Below, piece after piece: positions 24,727 to 36,886 of a stretch of 64,000 nucleotides of DNA. This DNA comes from Agriotes lineatus (Eukaryota > Arthropoda > Insecta > Coleoptera > Elateridae): NCBI GenBank assembly GCA_940337035.1, contig CALNHX010007701.1, positions 1 to 64,000 of the forward strand. The letters run 5' to 3'. The notes below the pieces were generated by a model. It was not told where the DNA came from. It searched no databases and was given only the letters and a program-made list of their open reading frames with translations. The translations under genes were made by a program, and so were the position numbers. Position 1 is the first letter of the stretch, and each line of letters opens with the position of its first letter.

Positions 24727-25581
24727 TAATTGCGTTATTAAAGTTGTACAGGCTACCAGAAGTGCAAATTCAGATTACTATTTCATGTAGAACAGGCTTC
24801 CACTTAATCTGCGCATTGATCAGAAAGTGTAAAATCATGAACGACAATAACTTTAACTTAATTTATATGACTGTATATTTATTCCACGCGTTCCTCTTTT
24901 TATTTTGTCCGACATTGGAATGAGGCATTATGTTTTGTTAATAATCACTGGTAAGTGTTGGTTCCGTCTACTATCAGTAAAGTTGACATGAACAGAGTTA
25001 GCGTTGTTTAGTTTTATTCTTCTTCTTTTTCCGCACTTCACTTCACGACTTGTTTGGACATAAGTCTGCCTATATCTTTTCTTCCTCTGGGTTTGCAATT
25101 AATTTAATACCACTTTTGGTATTCTTTTTCTTTTGCTTTCTATATTGTTATTTTATTTTGTAGTCGTACATTAAGGTCCAGTCTAATATGTTCAACCAGT
25201 CACATTCCGTCACACTGGGTAGAAATTTTATCCCCGCTGACTGAATTATATTGTCTTATGATTTTATGACCACTCATTCTTCACTTTCGTATGACAATGT
25301 CGGTACCACCATTGTTACATAGCATTTGAGTCTTGTAACGATTTGTAATTATCGTAAATATACTTTTATGCTCAAGATCAAGTTTGATTATTTTACGTTA
25401 CTAATTACTTCTCGCGGGTAGCTCTGGTCCAAGGTTGTCAACAGCTGAAGTAAGAGTGGAGTCAAGATTATACATGTGTATATTTTGTCTAACTAAATTA
25501 CAACATAAAATGTGTGGTTTAAATAAACAAAATAAACTGTTTTCCAATAAGAGGTTTTATTTTAAATGTCCCGGCATTTTT

Positions 25582-25990
25582 ACTTCTTTTTACAATAAAG
25601 GAAGTATTGGATTTACCCCAAAAATTCGAAATTGAGTTTTCAATAGATCTTCACGTTTTAGAGTCCCCTGAACCCAAAAAACCATTTTTTTCATTGGTCT
25701 GTCTGTGTATCTGTGTATGTGTCTGTCTATCTGTGTGTGTCTGTCTGTGAACAGAATATCTCAAAAACGAAAAGAGGTATGGCGTTGAAACTTCATATTA
25801 CATTTTTGAATCCAGCTTAAAATTCTAGAGAAAATTCGTCTCTTCAACTAACGCTCTATTTTGTACCGTTTTTATAGAATTTATAATTTTTTTTAAATTT
25901 TGATAAATACTTTAAAATTTAAAATCAAATTTTTGGCTAATTATAAGATCACTGTAAAAGGAAGTTGTGTGTGTGTATCACACCAGATTT
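25582..25990 (+). repeat. dispersed repeat family R1, copy 1
   Basis: It begins ACTTCTTTTTACAATAAAGG and ends with TGTAAAAGGAAGT followed by a TGTGT-rich stretch to CACCAGATTT. The start and end form an inverted pair (ACTTCCTTTTACA/TGTAAAAGGAAGT). The interior carries a TCTGTCTGTG-type simple repeat and AACAGAATATCTCAAAAACG. A second copy lies at 60417-61071. This copy lacks about 240 bp present in the other, just after GTTGAAACTT. Confidence 0.85.
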
Positions 25991-26139
25991 GTTAACTTCC
26001 AAACATAGAGCTGCAGTTTCTTGACAGCTGGCAAGTACAAACTACACGATTTAAGAAAACATCGATATACACTACAACAATGCATAGAAACGGCGAAAAT
26101 TTACTACAAAAATAGTGAACATTAAGCAGAAACGTGTAA

Positions 26140-26390
26140 CTATGCGAAATGGATACAACGATTGCCTGTCTGCAATCTGACACCGCTTAGCTTTTTTATT
26201 TGGAACTACGTGAAGTATAAAGTCTACGCCAATAATGCACAAACAATTGAAGCTTTCAAAAACAGTGTTGGAGCTGTACGCGGAATAGAGCCTCAATTGT
26301 GCGAAAACGTGATGCAGAACTTTCTCAAAAGGCTGACCATTTGTCAGAGACACCGAGGCGGCCATTTACCAAATATGTTATCCATATTTA
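26140..26390 (+). pseudogene. Tc1/mariner-type transposase C-terminal fragment
   Basis: The plus frame reads WIQRLPVCNLTPLSFFIWNY, then VKYKVYANNAQTIEAFKN, then ENVMQNFLKRLTICQRHRGG and HLPN. It matches the end of insect mariner-like transposases (WPPRSPDLTPLDFFLWG...LKDKVY...TIEELK...NVMxNFxxRLxxCIxxxGGH). The aspartate expected before LTPL, the third catalytic acid, is asparagine. Upstream catalytic sequence is missing, so it is dead. It is in opposite orientation to the mariner relic at 24.3 kb and is probably unrelated to it. Confidence 0.75.
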
Positions 26391-26399
26391 ATCATAGGG

Positions 26400-27130
26400 T
26401 ATTTATTTTGGGTTAAAATAAGAATATTGGCAATTTTTTAATTAAAAAAATTTTTATTGATTGAAAAGTATGTTACGGTCTAAAACAACTTTTACGACAC
26501 CACGCCGGCACATACAAAAATTACGTAAAAGCTAAACGGCCGGCGCGGACGATATTTCACATACTCGGGACAAAAACTCACCTAGGGCCGCGGCCCAACC
26601 CGCAACAAGATATGCCGGCTAGACATCAGTGGAGCGAGGGAAAGTCCTATACGAGATTACCTACGGGCAACAACCAAAAGAGCGGTAAACATCGATAAAA
26701 TAAATTGGACGTCACCCGGTTCCATCGACCAGAACGAAAATACAAAAGTAAGCTCATAGAGGAACCAGGAAGCAAGTGAACTTACCTTTCGACTTATTAA
26801 CTTGGAAAAATTCAAAGCTCAACGGGAATGGAAAATAGATGTGCACAAACTTGCGACACTGCAGCGCCAAGCGTCTTCAACTTACCTGTGAAGCTTAAAT
26901 ACTCAGGCTTCGCCGTACATTTATCTTTACACAGAAACCTGAAAGTAGGCATGCACAGACTCGTCGGAAATCATAAGACCTCGTTCGATCCACCGTTCTA
27001 TTGGTCTCACACATGTAAATCAATTATTCACAAAAGTAAACACAGTAATACATGGTCTAACTATATAGCCCAGTTGGGGGATGCCTTAATTCAAATAGAC
27101 TATACTACCTAGCTAGCACGCTGCTAACTT
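26400..27130. other. unassigned, moderately GC-rich DNA
   Basis: 26.5-26.8 kb contains many CCGG and CpG sites and no recognised protein. It might be the edge of a retroelement, but no long terminal repeat pair is visible. Confidence 0.3.
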
Positions 27131-27141
27131 ACTTAGTTTTT

Positions 27142-27320
27142 AATAGGCGGCTTTGGCAAATGGCAATGTAACAATAAATGATCGCACAAGTTATGCAGGT
27201 ACAGTTGAATAAATTAGTTTAATAAGCAGCCTTCGCAAAACGGCAATGTAACAATAAATAAACGCATAAGTTATGCATGTAGAGTTGAATGAATTAGTTT
27301 AATAAGCGGCCTTCGCAAAG
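27142..27320. repeat. ~80-bp tandem repeat, 2.2 copies
   Basis: AATAGGCGGC/AATAAGCAGC/AATAAGCGGC recur at 27142, 27221 and 27301. Each is followed by CGGCAATGTAACAATAAAT and then AAGTTATGCA-GTA-AGTTGAAT. The spacing is 79-80 bp. Confidence 0.85.
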
Positions 27321-27359
27321 AATCAGTAAATGAAGCACATACAGTTAGTTATTAATATT

Positions 27360-28060
27360 CACACACTACCTGATTGGGTCAGCGCAGCGATTACGTCACG
27401 GGGCTGGTGAGCTGGCCTCTATAACGAACGTGCCGTCGGCAAAGCGTGAGTGTCGTGCGTCCCTCGAGAAGATTTCCCCCAAAATGACGGGGTCTGGTTT
27501 AATTCCCTTCTTGAGAAACTAGAACGAAAGCTGGTGAGACCGAAGGATAATCAGCTTTGCAGTTTTGATTGACGCAGCTAACGGGAGAAAGGACCCTCAC
27601 GGCCCAACAAAATTTTGCAAAGCTGTCGGTCATATGAACAAACCAAGGGCACACAAAACCACACACCACCTCTCGTCTTCTCAGTCCCTGAAGAACTCTC
27701 AATCAACAAAACCTAACAACACGGCCGCCCACCCACGCACGAACAGCAGGGGGCGACAAACTCGCTCTATAACGACTGTCTGCTGTAACGGCGGGAGACG
27801 CCAAGCCGAGTTCCGCCAGACGCGCATTATCGCGCCAAAAGTTGTAGCCAAACCAATCGCAGTTTGCCTCGCGTGACAACGGCGGGGCAAGCGGCGGACG
27901 AGAGAGAGCGACTGAAGTTTAAATTATTTAAGAAAGATATCTTGCTCGCTCCCATTGACTATGTTTTGAAATTAATGTAAATGGGACGAAACAAAATGCA
28001 GCTGCAACAAAAACGACTAGAGCCCAGAGCGGTGCGGAGTTGCGTGCGTGTCAACTTTAG
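27360..28060. promoter_or_regulatory. CpG-rich stretch, possible promoter or untranslated exon
   Basis: In contrast to the AT-rich surroundings, this stretch has dense CpG, several GCGCGC/CGCGCC words and a CCAAT box (27853-27857) close to GCCTCGCG. I recognise no protein on either strand. A promoter with first exon is one reading. Another is part of a GC-rich retroelement. No TATA box or splice pattern decides between them. Confidence 0.3.
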
Positions 28061-29830
28061 AATTTTAAATGCAAATCTCTGAAGTACTATACGAGACAAA
28101 TAGCTAATGTACTATACGAAAAAATGTGACTGAAAAGAAATCTATATACAGGCAAACTCGTAATTTTTGTACCAAAACTACTCCAACAGGTGGCATATTA
28201 GTAAAATATAAAAATGGCCTGACAAGTAACTTTTATTTATAAAAAGTGGAATAAATTACTAAAATCAATCTGTACTGACGAGCATCTTTGTTAAAATATT
28301 TCGCAGTTAGGAAAATAACTCTCGGTTGGATAAATTCTGAGTGAACTACCACAATTAATTGCTCCCACTTAATGTAACTGCATGTGACCAAAGGTAATAG
28401 AAAACGGCACGCCCTAGGGGTTAAAATTTACTTTAATTTGTCCATAGTGAAATAGATAGGTAGGATGATTTCAAATAAATTACAGGTTTAACTGCAACTT
28501 TGTCCGGCGATCAGAATACTGTTATTGTGGGCGCTTACGGAAACTGATAAACTTTTTAAAGTTCCATTGATGTGCTTGCTCGACGTTTGCCAAAGTTTGC
28601 TGCGTTAAAAACGAATCGTATCCAAACAAGCCCTTGCTTAATTAAATTTAATTTCGCCAACACCCGTAGAGCTCCGCGCTTTGTAAGTAGAAGGATTATG
28701 CTATTTTTAGCTTGTGCTTTTCCAACGATTATTGACTCGATCCAACCAATACAACGCAATTATCGGCGGCTTGCAGCTTTTATTAACCTGTGTTGAGCTC
28801 GATTTGTCCTTTAAAATTCTTTCCCACCATGATGGTCGATTTTTGTGTTTACCACAAGTACTGAAATATTATATTCAACAATTTTTTCCACGCCGACCAC
28901 ACTGACTGAAAAAGGTATAAAACCCAAATGGTCATAAGATTAAACTGGCATGTCTGCCTTTCAACTTAAAACGGTGAAGGGTGTTTGTCTTGTAAAAGGC
29001 TAACTTGGCTCCCGCATAGAGACGTGCATATCTCAACATGTGAAGGCGCATAGTTACATAATTTTAACCAAATATTTGCGCGGCGAAGTTAATAAGTGTA
29101 ACAAGGGAATTAATTTCGCGAGAAGTGTCTACGCATCGCTTCAGGGTATCATCCGCCCTCTGGGAACGTACGAGATTAAAAACATTTTAGCAAATTCGAG
29201 GCGTTTCATTTGAATTTCAAATACTGACTTTTAATTTTATTCTCGACAAATGCGTAAACAAAGCCAAATTCTGTTAAAGCCCTCCTTCTCCTCACATTCT
29301 TCTGTCTTTAGAGCCTCTTACGCGGCCTTTTCTAAGCTGCAGCATTTTCCAGTCCTTAGAGTTTCATTTTATCATAATTAAAGTCTATAAATATAATTGC
29401 CTTCTTATAAGCTCCCGAAAACGCTTTAGCAGTTCCTCGCTTTATTCGTTTTCTTGATCCCGAAGCGGAACTTTGGGCATTTCACTCGGTTGTCTATACC
29501 GTTGCTCCCTTGTTTTCCTTTCATAATTTTGTTTGGCTTCCTTCGCAAATATGTCGCGCAAATATACGGAAATAAGATCTGTTTCGGTTTCAGCTGAGGC
29601 TGAGTGGTTTTATACTAGAACTGTGGAAGATTTCATCGTCTGATCCATGTTTTTAGACGGATAATGACTTTTTTATAAGAATGATTTGGTATATATTTTT
29701 AGAATGCCAGGATGAAAAAGTTGAAGTTACGTCAAAGAAACTCTGCTGACGCAAGCACAACCCAATAATGACTAAATTCTAAAAGACACATAAAAAGGAC
29801 GTCGTGAAGTACAACACAGGTCTAATACTA
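28061..29830. other. unassigned AT-rich DNA
   Basis: Short overlapping frames on both strands only. There is no recognisable domain, terminal repeat or tandem structure. Confidence 0.35.
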
Positions 29831-29833
29831 AGT

Positions 29834-32466
29834 CATAATAAATAATAATAAATAAATAAATAATAAATAAATCTTTATTCAAAAAGCTGAATCGCAAGGA
29901 CGAAGTTTAGCAGAGCTATTCTTCCACTTCGCCCTTGTAGATACCGTAAAAATTTACAAAATAAAATGCAATGCCAGAAAACATTAATTACATATATACA
30001 TAAATACAATAACAATGTATCACGGAGATACTCGAACGCTACCTGTCAACGCTGTGTCTCAAATAATATTAAAAATAACTTTTCTTTAAATTGTTTGGAT
30101 GATAAGTTTTTAAACGACTGAGGAATATCATTATAAGTTTTAGCAATGTTAAAAGTGTAAGCTCTTTGGAATATAGACAAATTATAGTGCGGTATTGTAA
30201 TTAAACCTCGATGCCTTAAGTTCAGATTATGCACATCAGTCTTGAAAGTAATCTTATTGTATAAATAGGGAGGCTGTTTGTCTGATATTATATTATGAAA
30301 TAATAATGCACTATGGAGATATATTCTGTTTTTCATATTTAACCATTTTGCATCATATAATTTATGAGAAATGTGATCAAACTTGCGAATGCCGTAGATA
30401 AAACGTAAACAAGAATTCTGAACACGCTGTATACGTTGCAATGTCTCACAGTCTAGTCCTGGCCCATACACCGGAGCACAATAGGTAAACTGTGATAACA
30501 CCAATGAATCGCAGAGAATAGTTTTAACTTTCTGATTTAAGTATAATCTATGTGGATATAAAAGCTTTAAATTATAATATGCTCTTTGAATACATTTGCA
30601 AATGTGCTCTTTATATCTGAATGATTTATCCATAATCAAACCTAAATTTTTGGCACTGTTCACTAGTGGTATCCCAGTGTTATCCCTCTTTATGTGTGCT
30701 ATCAGGTTATCATTTGTTTTACCAAATAATAAAGCACATGATTTTAACGGATTTAGTAGAAGTGCATGCTGTAGCGATAGGCGAGAAATAATATCTAAGT
30801 CATCATTTACATCATGCACTGCACGCCCAATATCATCAGGACGAAATGCATGATATATCTGGGTATCGTCAGCGTACATGTGAACACTACAAGTCGCTAA
30901 TCTGTTATGGAAGTTGCTAGTGTATACCGTGAATAATAATGGTCCAAGTATGGAACCCTGTGGTACTCCTCTCTCTATATTTAGGAAATTAGATATAATA
31001 TTTTGAACGTTAACACATTGTTTTCGATCAGTTAAATAACTTTTTATTAAATTAATTGCTGAAGAATCAAGACCAATGTAATGCAAGATGGCAGATAATA
31101 AATTATGGTTAATTGTGTCGAAAGCCTTACTATAGTCCAGAAGAACCAAAATTGCACAACTTCCATTATCCTGTGCTCTTAGAATATCATCTGTTATATG
31201 TAATAATGCAGTTGTACAACTGTGGAATGGACGAAAACCAGATTGTGATTCTGGTAATATATTAAAACTTTGTAAATGGACTCGCAATTGGGTGTTAATA
31301 ACCTTTTCTAAAATCTTTGACATTGTTGGCAGAATACTAATTGGCCTAAAATCTTTGCAATCCACAGGTTGTGCAATCTTGGATATCGGTATTACAAAAG
31401 CATCCTTCCAACAGTCCGGAAATTTATTTTCAGCAATGCAACTATTAATAATATGTGTAATAAATTCTGCAATATATGGACAACATAATTTTAGCATGTG
31501 AGCATTAATGCCATCAGAGCCTGTAGCATTACTCTTTAAGGAATAAATTATTTTCAGTATCTCGTCCATATTAACAGGTGTAAATTTAAACTGACTATTT
31601 ACTGATGAATTATTCATATAGAAATTTAAAACATTATTATCAACATCTATGTGCGGTATACTATTAATGAAATAATTATTAAATTCTTCAACATTATTTT
31701 GATTTATGTGTGCACTCATTATTTTGTTTTTTTCATGTCCAACCTGCAATCTTTTTAACTCTTTCCACATTGCTGTGCTGTTAGTATTTGCACATTTAAA
31801 CTGAAAATAAGCCCTTTTTTCATTTTTTAGCGCCAAATTAGTATAATTCCTCAGCAACCTGTAATATTCCCAAGCACCCCTGGTTTGACACCTTTTAAAT
31901 TTATTTTTCGCCCTGTCGCGCAGCTTCATTAGTAATTTAATATTATCCGTAATCCATGGTGCAGGTTTTTCAGTAAGTTTAACAGTACGCCACGGTGCAT
32001 GTTTATTGAATAAACTTAACAACTGAGAATTTAAAAATTGAACTTTACCATTAATGTCATCTATATTGTATAATCGATGCAAGGAGAGTAACTTCAAATC
32101 GTTACTAAAGTCAGCAACGTTGAATTGTTTATAATCCCTGAAAGTACAGATTGCAGGTACAGATTCAGGCACACGACCGGACACATAGCAATACACAAGT
32201 TCGTGATCAGATAAATAAAAATTTTCCACTCCTGGCTTCATAACGAGCGATACATTAGATGTAATAATAACATCCAATATAGAATTTTGATTTGCCCCTA
32301 ATCTAGTTGGAACATTGATAATCTGTTTTAAGTTAAACGAATCTAACATATTGTTAAAATACACTGTTGCGGGACTATCAGGAGTAACGAAACTAGCCGG
32401 GACATTCAGAAGATAACACAGAGGATTTAACAACGAAATATCAGTGAATAACGTAGATGAATGTTA
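29834..32466 (-). mobile_element. 5'-truncated CR1/Jockey-superfamily LINE
   Basis: This is a minus-strand element. It ends in an AATAAA-type tail, read on the plus strand as an (AATA)n run at 29838-29872. About 170 bp of 3' untranslated sequence separates the tail from the stop of the long RT frame. The 5' end lacks the first part of the endonuclease and any ORF1. A stop immediately upstream of the frame (about 32465) and unrelated sequence beyond it mark a 5' truncation, the usual outcome of incomplete target-primed reverse transcription. I could not define a target-site duplication. Confidence 0.85.
30046..32433 (-). CDS. LINE ORF2 fragment: endonuclease end plus complete reverse transcriptase (795 aa)
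   Basis: One uninterrupted frame. Residues about 20-85 are the end of the EEP endonuclease (NSILDVIITSN, then SDH at 75-77, the catalytic histidine block). The N-terminal endonuclease blocks with the catalytic Asn and Glu are missing. The reverse transcriptase follows. WKDAFVIPISK and DFRPISILPTMSKILEKVI lie near 342-379, and SGFRPFHSCTTALLHITDDI near 398-417. Motif A is LLDYSKAFDTINH (D433). Motif B is RGVPQGSILGPLLF (488-501). Motif C is YADDTQIY (520-527). All three catalytic aspartates are kept. The C-terminus (VLSQFTYCAPVYGP, IQRVQNSCLRFIYG) is the usual thumb-like region. The YADD-TQIY form points to the CR1/L2/Daphne-like side of the Jockey superfamily. The first residue is only the first possible start; the real protein would begin upstream. 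Lack of stops suggests a recent insertion, though it could not nick DNA itself. Confidence 0.92.
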   Translation of the reverse strand: MLNPLCYLLNVPASFVTPDSPATVYFNNMLDSFNLKQIINVPTRLGANQNSILDVIITSNVSLVMKPGVENFYLSDHELVYCYVSGRVPESVPAICTFRDYKQFNVADFSNDLKLLSLHRLYNIDDINGKVQFLNSQLLSLFNKHAPWRTVKLTEKPAPWITDNIKLLMKLRDRAKNKFKRCQTRGAWEYYRLLRNYTNLALKNEKRAYFQFKCANTNSTAMWKELKRLQVGHEKNKIMSAHINQNNVEEFNNYFINSIPHIDVDNNVLNFYMNNSSVNSQFKFTPVNMDEILKIIYSLKSNATGSDGINAHMLKLCCPYIAEFITHIINSCIAENKFPDCWKDAFVIPISKIAQPVDCKDFRPISILPTMSKILEKVINTQLRVHLQSFNILPESQSGFRPFHSCTTALLHITDDILRAQDNGSCAILVLLDYSKAFDTINHNLLSAILHYIGLDSSAINLIKSYLTDRKQCVNVQNIISNFLNIERGVPQGSILGPLLFTVYTSNFHNRLATCSVHMYADDTQIYHAFRPDDIGRAVHDVNDDLDIISRLSLQHALLLNPLKSCALLFGKTNDNLIAHIKRDNTGIPLVNSAKNLGLIMDKSFRYKEHICKCIQRAYYNLKLLYPHRLYLNQKVKTILCDSLVLSQFTYCAPVYGPGLDCETLQRIQRVQNSCLRFIYGIRKFDHISHKLYDAKWLNMKNRIYLHSALLFHNIISDKQPPYLYNKITFKTDVHNLNLRHRGLITIPHYNLSIFQRAYTFNIAKTYNDIPQSFKNLSSKQFKEKLFLILFETQR

Positions 32467-35400
32467 CCTTAGTATCGTATAACAGAGGGGTTTCAAGGTA
32501 AATGTAAAAACCACACATTAAATAATTCAACGCCAGTGAAATTATCGTATATCGGTGGTTCTACTGAATAAATTAAAACACACGGGTAATAATTATATAA
32601 ATAACATCAAATTCATTATATGCAAAATAAACTCGGCATTCAAATAAATAAGAAATTATTGTTAAATAAACAACACGAGGATGGTTTAGATTCAAGATAA
32701 GCCCAGAATTCAAATAGTTATTATATAAGTTATTACAAAAGATTAAATAAGCAAATAGTATACGAAAATTACGCAAGCACAAAGGGATTGTTTGATTATA
32801 GGCGCCCGGAATTGATTAGGCGAAGCATATCAAACCCCAACTGAAAGTAGCGACACCTCTAGTACTTAAGGAAGACCATTTCACAATATGGTCCGCGGAT
32901 TCCGTTACGCGAAGAGCCCTCATCGATTGCACTAAATCGCACTACAAAGTTCGCTCAGCTAGATAATTCGTTATTATTCTTGACAAATAGAAAATAAGTA
33001 ATTTTAATAAAACCCAGAAACTCAAGGGGTACAAGGGGTAGCTGTGGCTGCGGGTACAACAAAGAGTGGAGTATAATAAGTCTGACCTGCATTCACAGAC
33101 CACGTGCGTCAAAGGCAGTAGGAGTTGCACTCGGACCGATTACTACCATGTAGTGGGGTTTCTCTCAGCTACGATATGCACTATAGGCAGCCACATAGAC
33201 GAAGGACGTCATGAGCAGTGAAGAATGCAAAGTATTATTCTGAAAATTTTTAAAATAAATCCAATAAAACGTCAAACCTCAGGAAGGTGGAGTGATAACG
33301 ATTTTTAAGATTTAGTGGCCAAAACGTGGATTTACTTCTTACGGCAAATCCTGATTTAATCAAATAGAGTGTCGCAATTCAAATCGGCATCCGAATGTTG
33401 ACGATTTTCGGAATGATTTCGCTTTCTAAGCATCCATCCAGGGAAGACCCAAAAATGCACTTACGAAATGAAAACAGGAAATAGTTTTGGTCTGAAGTAG
33501 CACTTGGAAAGTATTCAGAAACAAGTCTGCCAAAAGTAAATCCAAACATTGCCAAAACAGGCACGCAAAAAAAAAGTTCTGAACATTCCCCAAAGCATAG
33601 AAAGCAACCTAAAAATACTACCAGAATGAATTACAATATGGAACTAACTTTGGAACACGTAGAAAACGAAAAATGGAATGTTTGGAATAGCTCCCAGGAC
33701 AAAAGCTCTGAAAACCACCAACCAAAATTCCTGACCCATTGAACTGGAAATGTTCGCTCTTGTCCTTTTAAGCTGTAGGGCGCACACTATTTGCAAAGTT
33801 ACGATTCCGAGGCTGGGTCAAAGTGCCCATCGATATTGTCGCCCGTCAAATTTTTGTGGACCCGGTGGTTGACTTGCCTTGAATCTTATAATCCTTAATT
33901 ACTGCATCTAGCAGAGGTTAACCTGCTTTATTACTTCAGTAATGCATGTTGTGAATGACCATAAATAGTAAATATGCCAGACTAAGTTAAATAATGCATG
34001 TGTTGAAGTATTTACGAATTGGCGCTCCAGCAGATCCAAGTTTTGAGTGCATTCCAGCTAGGGGTGTAAAGCACATCTGCAATCGCTTGCTAGCTTGTCA
34101 TTAGACCGTAAAAACTGTTTTCTTATCCTGTTGCAGCGTACGTGACATCACAAGCGCAGATAGCTTAGGAATTATTTATTGTGGGCCCAGCATTTGCAGT
34201 TGTGGCCAGAGAGAAATGTATTTTTGGGTATGCTGTTTTGATCTAGCCGTCCAGATTTCATACTGTGTGCTATTATTTATAAGTAAGATAACTTTTTAGA
34301 GAAATTGGGGCAGAAAGTAGGTCATACATTATAGCTGAGCATACGCTTTCCGTCGCCGAGGGAAAAACTTTCTAATAGTATTTCATCATTCTTTTCAAGA
34401 GACATCAACTGGTGCCCATAAGAATGGGTTTGTTCCCGTATCTTTCCCGGTATAATTTTTTTTCAGCTTACCAGCCATTTCTTCCTACTGAGCTAATTTG
34501 AGCACTTTTCAGATTTGTCGTAAACGGAGTTTCTCCGGTAATGATAATAATGGAGAAATACCAAAAGAATTTTTAAACGAATATCGATCAAGTGACCTAT
34601 AATTGCTTTTAATCGCACAGGCACAAATAGTAAAAATGTTAAATAAGCTATACTGGCTATAACAAGGCAGTTGATAAGATAAACACGAGGATGAAAGTGT
34701 TTAAAATACTGGCGTACATTAAAATACATTTTAAATATCTTAAAGCAGCATACAATCTTTTAAAACTAGACGATGATACAGAGTGTATAAAAATTGGCGC
34801 ATAACCTTCAGGTATAGCGATTTTTTGATTCATTCTGAGTCGAAAATCTTAACACCATAATGTTGGATTGATCTTCATAAGCCCTCACGAGCGTTGAATA
34901 AAACACATTTTTTTCTCAGGTAGAGAAGACTTTCCGCGGTCAATCAAATTGCGTTCCGTCGACGTCGAATTCAACTGTTTCCAAGGCACAGCGTACGAGT
35001 CTTATTACCGGCCTCGTTATTATACAGTGAAGTTCTATATGGACCGCTGGTCGGATATTGGAAAAACCTCTGTCGTCCCGCCATGACTCACCTGTAGAGC
35101 GACGCTCTACATCGACGTAAATTCGAAAACCTTTTACTTATTGCCACGCATTTACGACGCTTTGAACTGCTGTCTCGATTTTTCTGGTTAAGCCAGAAGT
35201 GTCGATAAGTCAAGCCACTAGTTTCCGCATTCCGTCCATCTTTGAATCGGTCAATTGGGACTTCCCTGCTTTGGCACTAAATTTCTGCAGTTTCAGCTAA
35301 ATCGATTAGTTTATATTGGTTAAGCAGTAAATGCGGTAAATTATAGCCATTCGAAATATTTTATTAGTTAAGTTATGCATGCTGTGTGCTATTTAAGAAT

Positions 35401-36379
35401 TGATCGCTAGCCAAATGCTGAGTATATTTCCGTTGGAACTGCAGTAATGTCTTAAGAAAACCGTTGTTGGTTTGTCACCAGAGTATCAATACATGATTTT
35501 CCCGTAGAGTAGTACCACGGTAAACACATGATTAGGTTATTTTACCTTCGTGTATGTTTATCTTCCTGGAAAGAGTCTCCCTTCTATTCTCGGCAAACGC
35601 ATTAACTGGCGCTTAATAAATTACCCGAAGCTGTTCCGTAACTAAAGCTAGAAGTTGTTTTGATTATCGACAGCGAGACTTCTTCCCTCCCAACTCCTCT
35701 TACCAGTAAGCTAACTGGACCAGCTTCTTTGGACGTAGGTTGGTTTTCCCCATGTGAATTTTTCTATCTGTAATTATTTTTGTGTTGATGAAAACTAAAA
35801 CAGTTGAAATGCAAGATGTCAAAATACAGGAATAATTTCGATATACATAAAAGTGAAAGTAGAAGTTACACAAAGTCTCAATTACCCTTGCCTCAGTCAA
35901 GAAAGAATAACAATTGCAAAATAAAATTGTGAAATAATGTTTTAGCTGATATTCTTTATAAAGTAAGCCCAGGGTACATCATTTCACACGTATGAATATT
36001 GACTGAGACACTGCGAGTCTTTTCTTTACAAAAGCCAGTCAATCTGGCACACGTTAACGGCTTACTGGATGATGTGGTTAGTATCACGCTTTCGACGACT
36101 GCCTTTTTAAAGCGATTGGGTGGCTCGCCCGCCAGTTGCCAGATGTGGGTACTCTGTACACTCGGCCATGTTGGCGATATTCTTTATAAAGATTACTGAA
36201 ATTAGAAATAAATAAACTTGGAAACCAGAGAAAAAGTTGTGGTTGTTCGGCTGATATCTTAAGTGTTACACAATTTCATTAAATTTTGCACGAAATAGGT
36301 ATTTTGCAAATAGTCACTCACATTCAACAAATACATGTAAAATTGAATGAAAGTTGATTATTGATTCTGGCTACCTGCA
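32467..36379. other. unassigned AT-rich DNA with traces of a dispersed repeat
   Basis: No recognisable gene. Parts of 33.84-34.06 and 35.26-35.45 kb resemble each other and 50.28-50.76 kb. The first and third share CCCGGTGGT-GACTT-CTTGA. The first two share TATTTA-GAATTG-CGCT. The stretch at 34.48-34.52 kb (ACTGAGCTAATTTG-GCACTTTT) recurs at 52.49-52.52 kb. These are probably old copies of one or more repeat families. Confidence 0.35.
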
Positions 36380-36886
36380 CTAGTACTAAGTCATCCCGCT
36401 TACGGCGAGTAGATCGAACTAAATAGACCGAAAGCAGTTGACCGAACTCAATTGACCGATTAGCAATAGACCGAAACGTCACTAGACCGAAGCAGCAATA
36501 GACCGAAAATCACTTGGTCGAAAATATATTGCGGTTACATTTATTAACATTAATAGCATCAACTTCCCTTTACACTTTATTCAGGCTTAGGACTGGCCGC
36601 ACAAACTTCTGGCGTGTTTAGAAGTTTTTTTTATTCTATTTTAACTTTATTCTAGTAAATTATACAATACTTAACAGATATATCCTACCCAATTACATAT
36701 CTACTAATATTAAAAATTAAAATTATGCGCAATCCCACGTAAGTAATCGACTATGTTTCCTTGAATATCGAAGTTACTGACAAAGCGCTTTGAAGTTTTT
36801 CGTCTATTGCTTTTCGGTCAATTGAGTTCGGTCAACTGCCTTTCGGTCTATTGAGTTCGGTCTATTTACCTAGTACCAGGTCATCC
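36380..36886. mobile_element. inverted-repeat element built of AGACCGAA words
   Basis: A 17-bp direct repeat (CTAGTACTAAGTCATCC and CTAGTACCAGGTCATCC, two mismatches) brackets the element. Inside it, AAATAGACCGAA, CAGTTGACCGAACTCAATTG and GCAATAGACCGAA at the left are matched by their complements at the right (36790-36868). The word (A/T)GACCGAA recurs about seven times in the left 110 bp. The middle, 36.55-36.78 kb, is AT-rich and unassigned. The direct repeat may be a long target duplication or part of the element. Confidence 0.6.

Noticed and set aside
27565..27890. 103-codon plus-strand frame in the CpG-rich stretch
   Set aside because: The product is rich in Arg, His, Thr and Pro with no domain, and the opposite strand is open too. 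It is expected from GC-rich composition.
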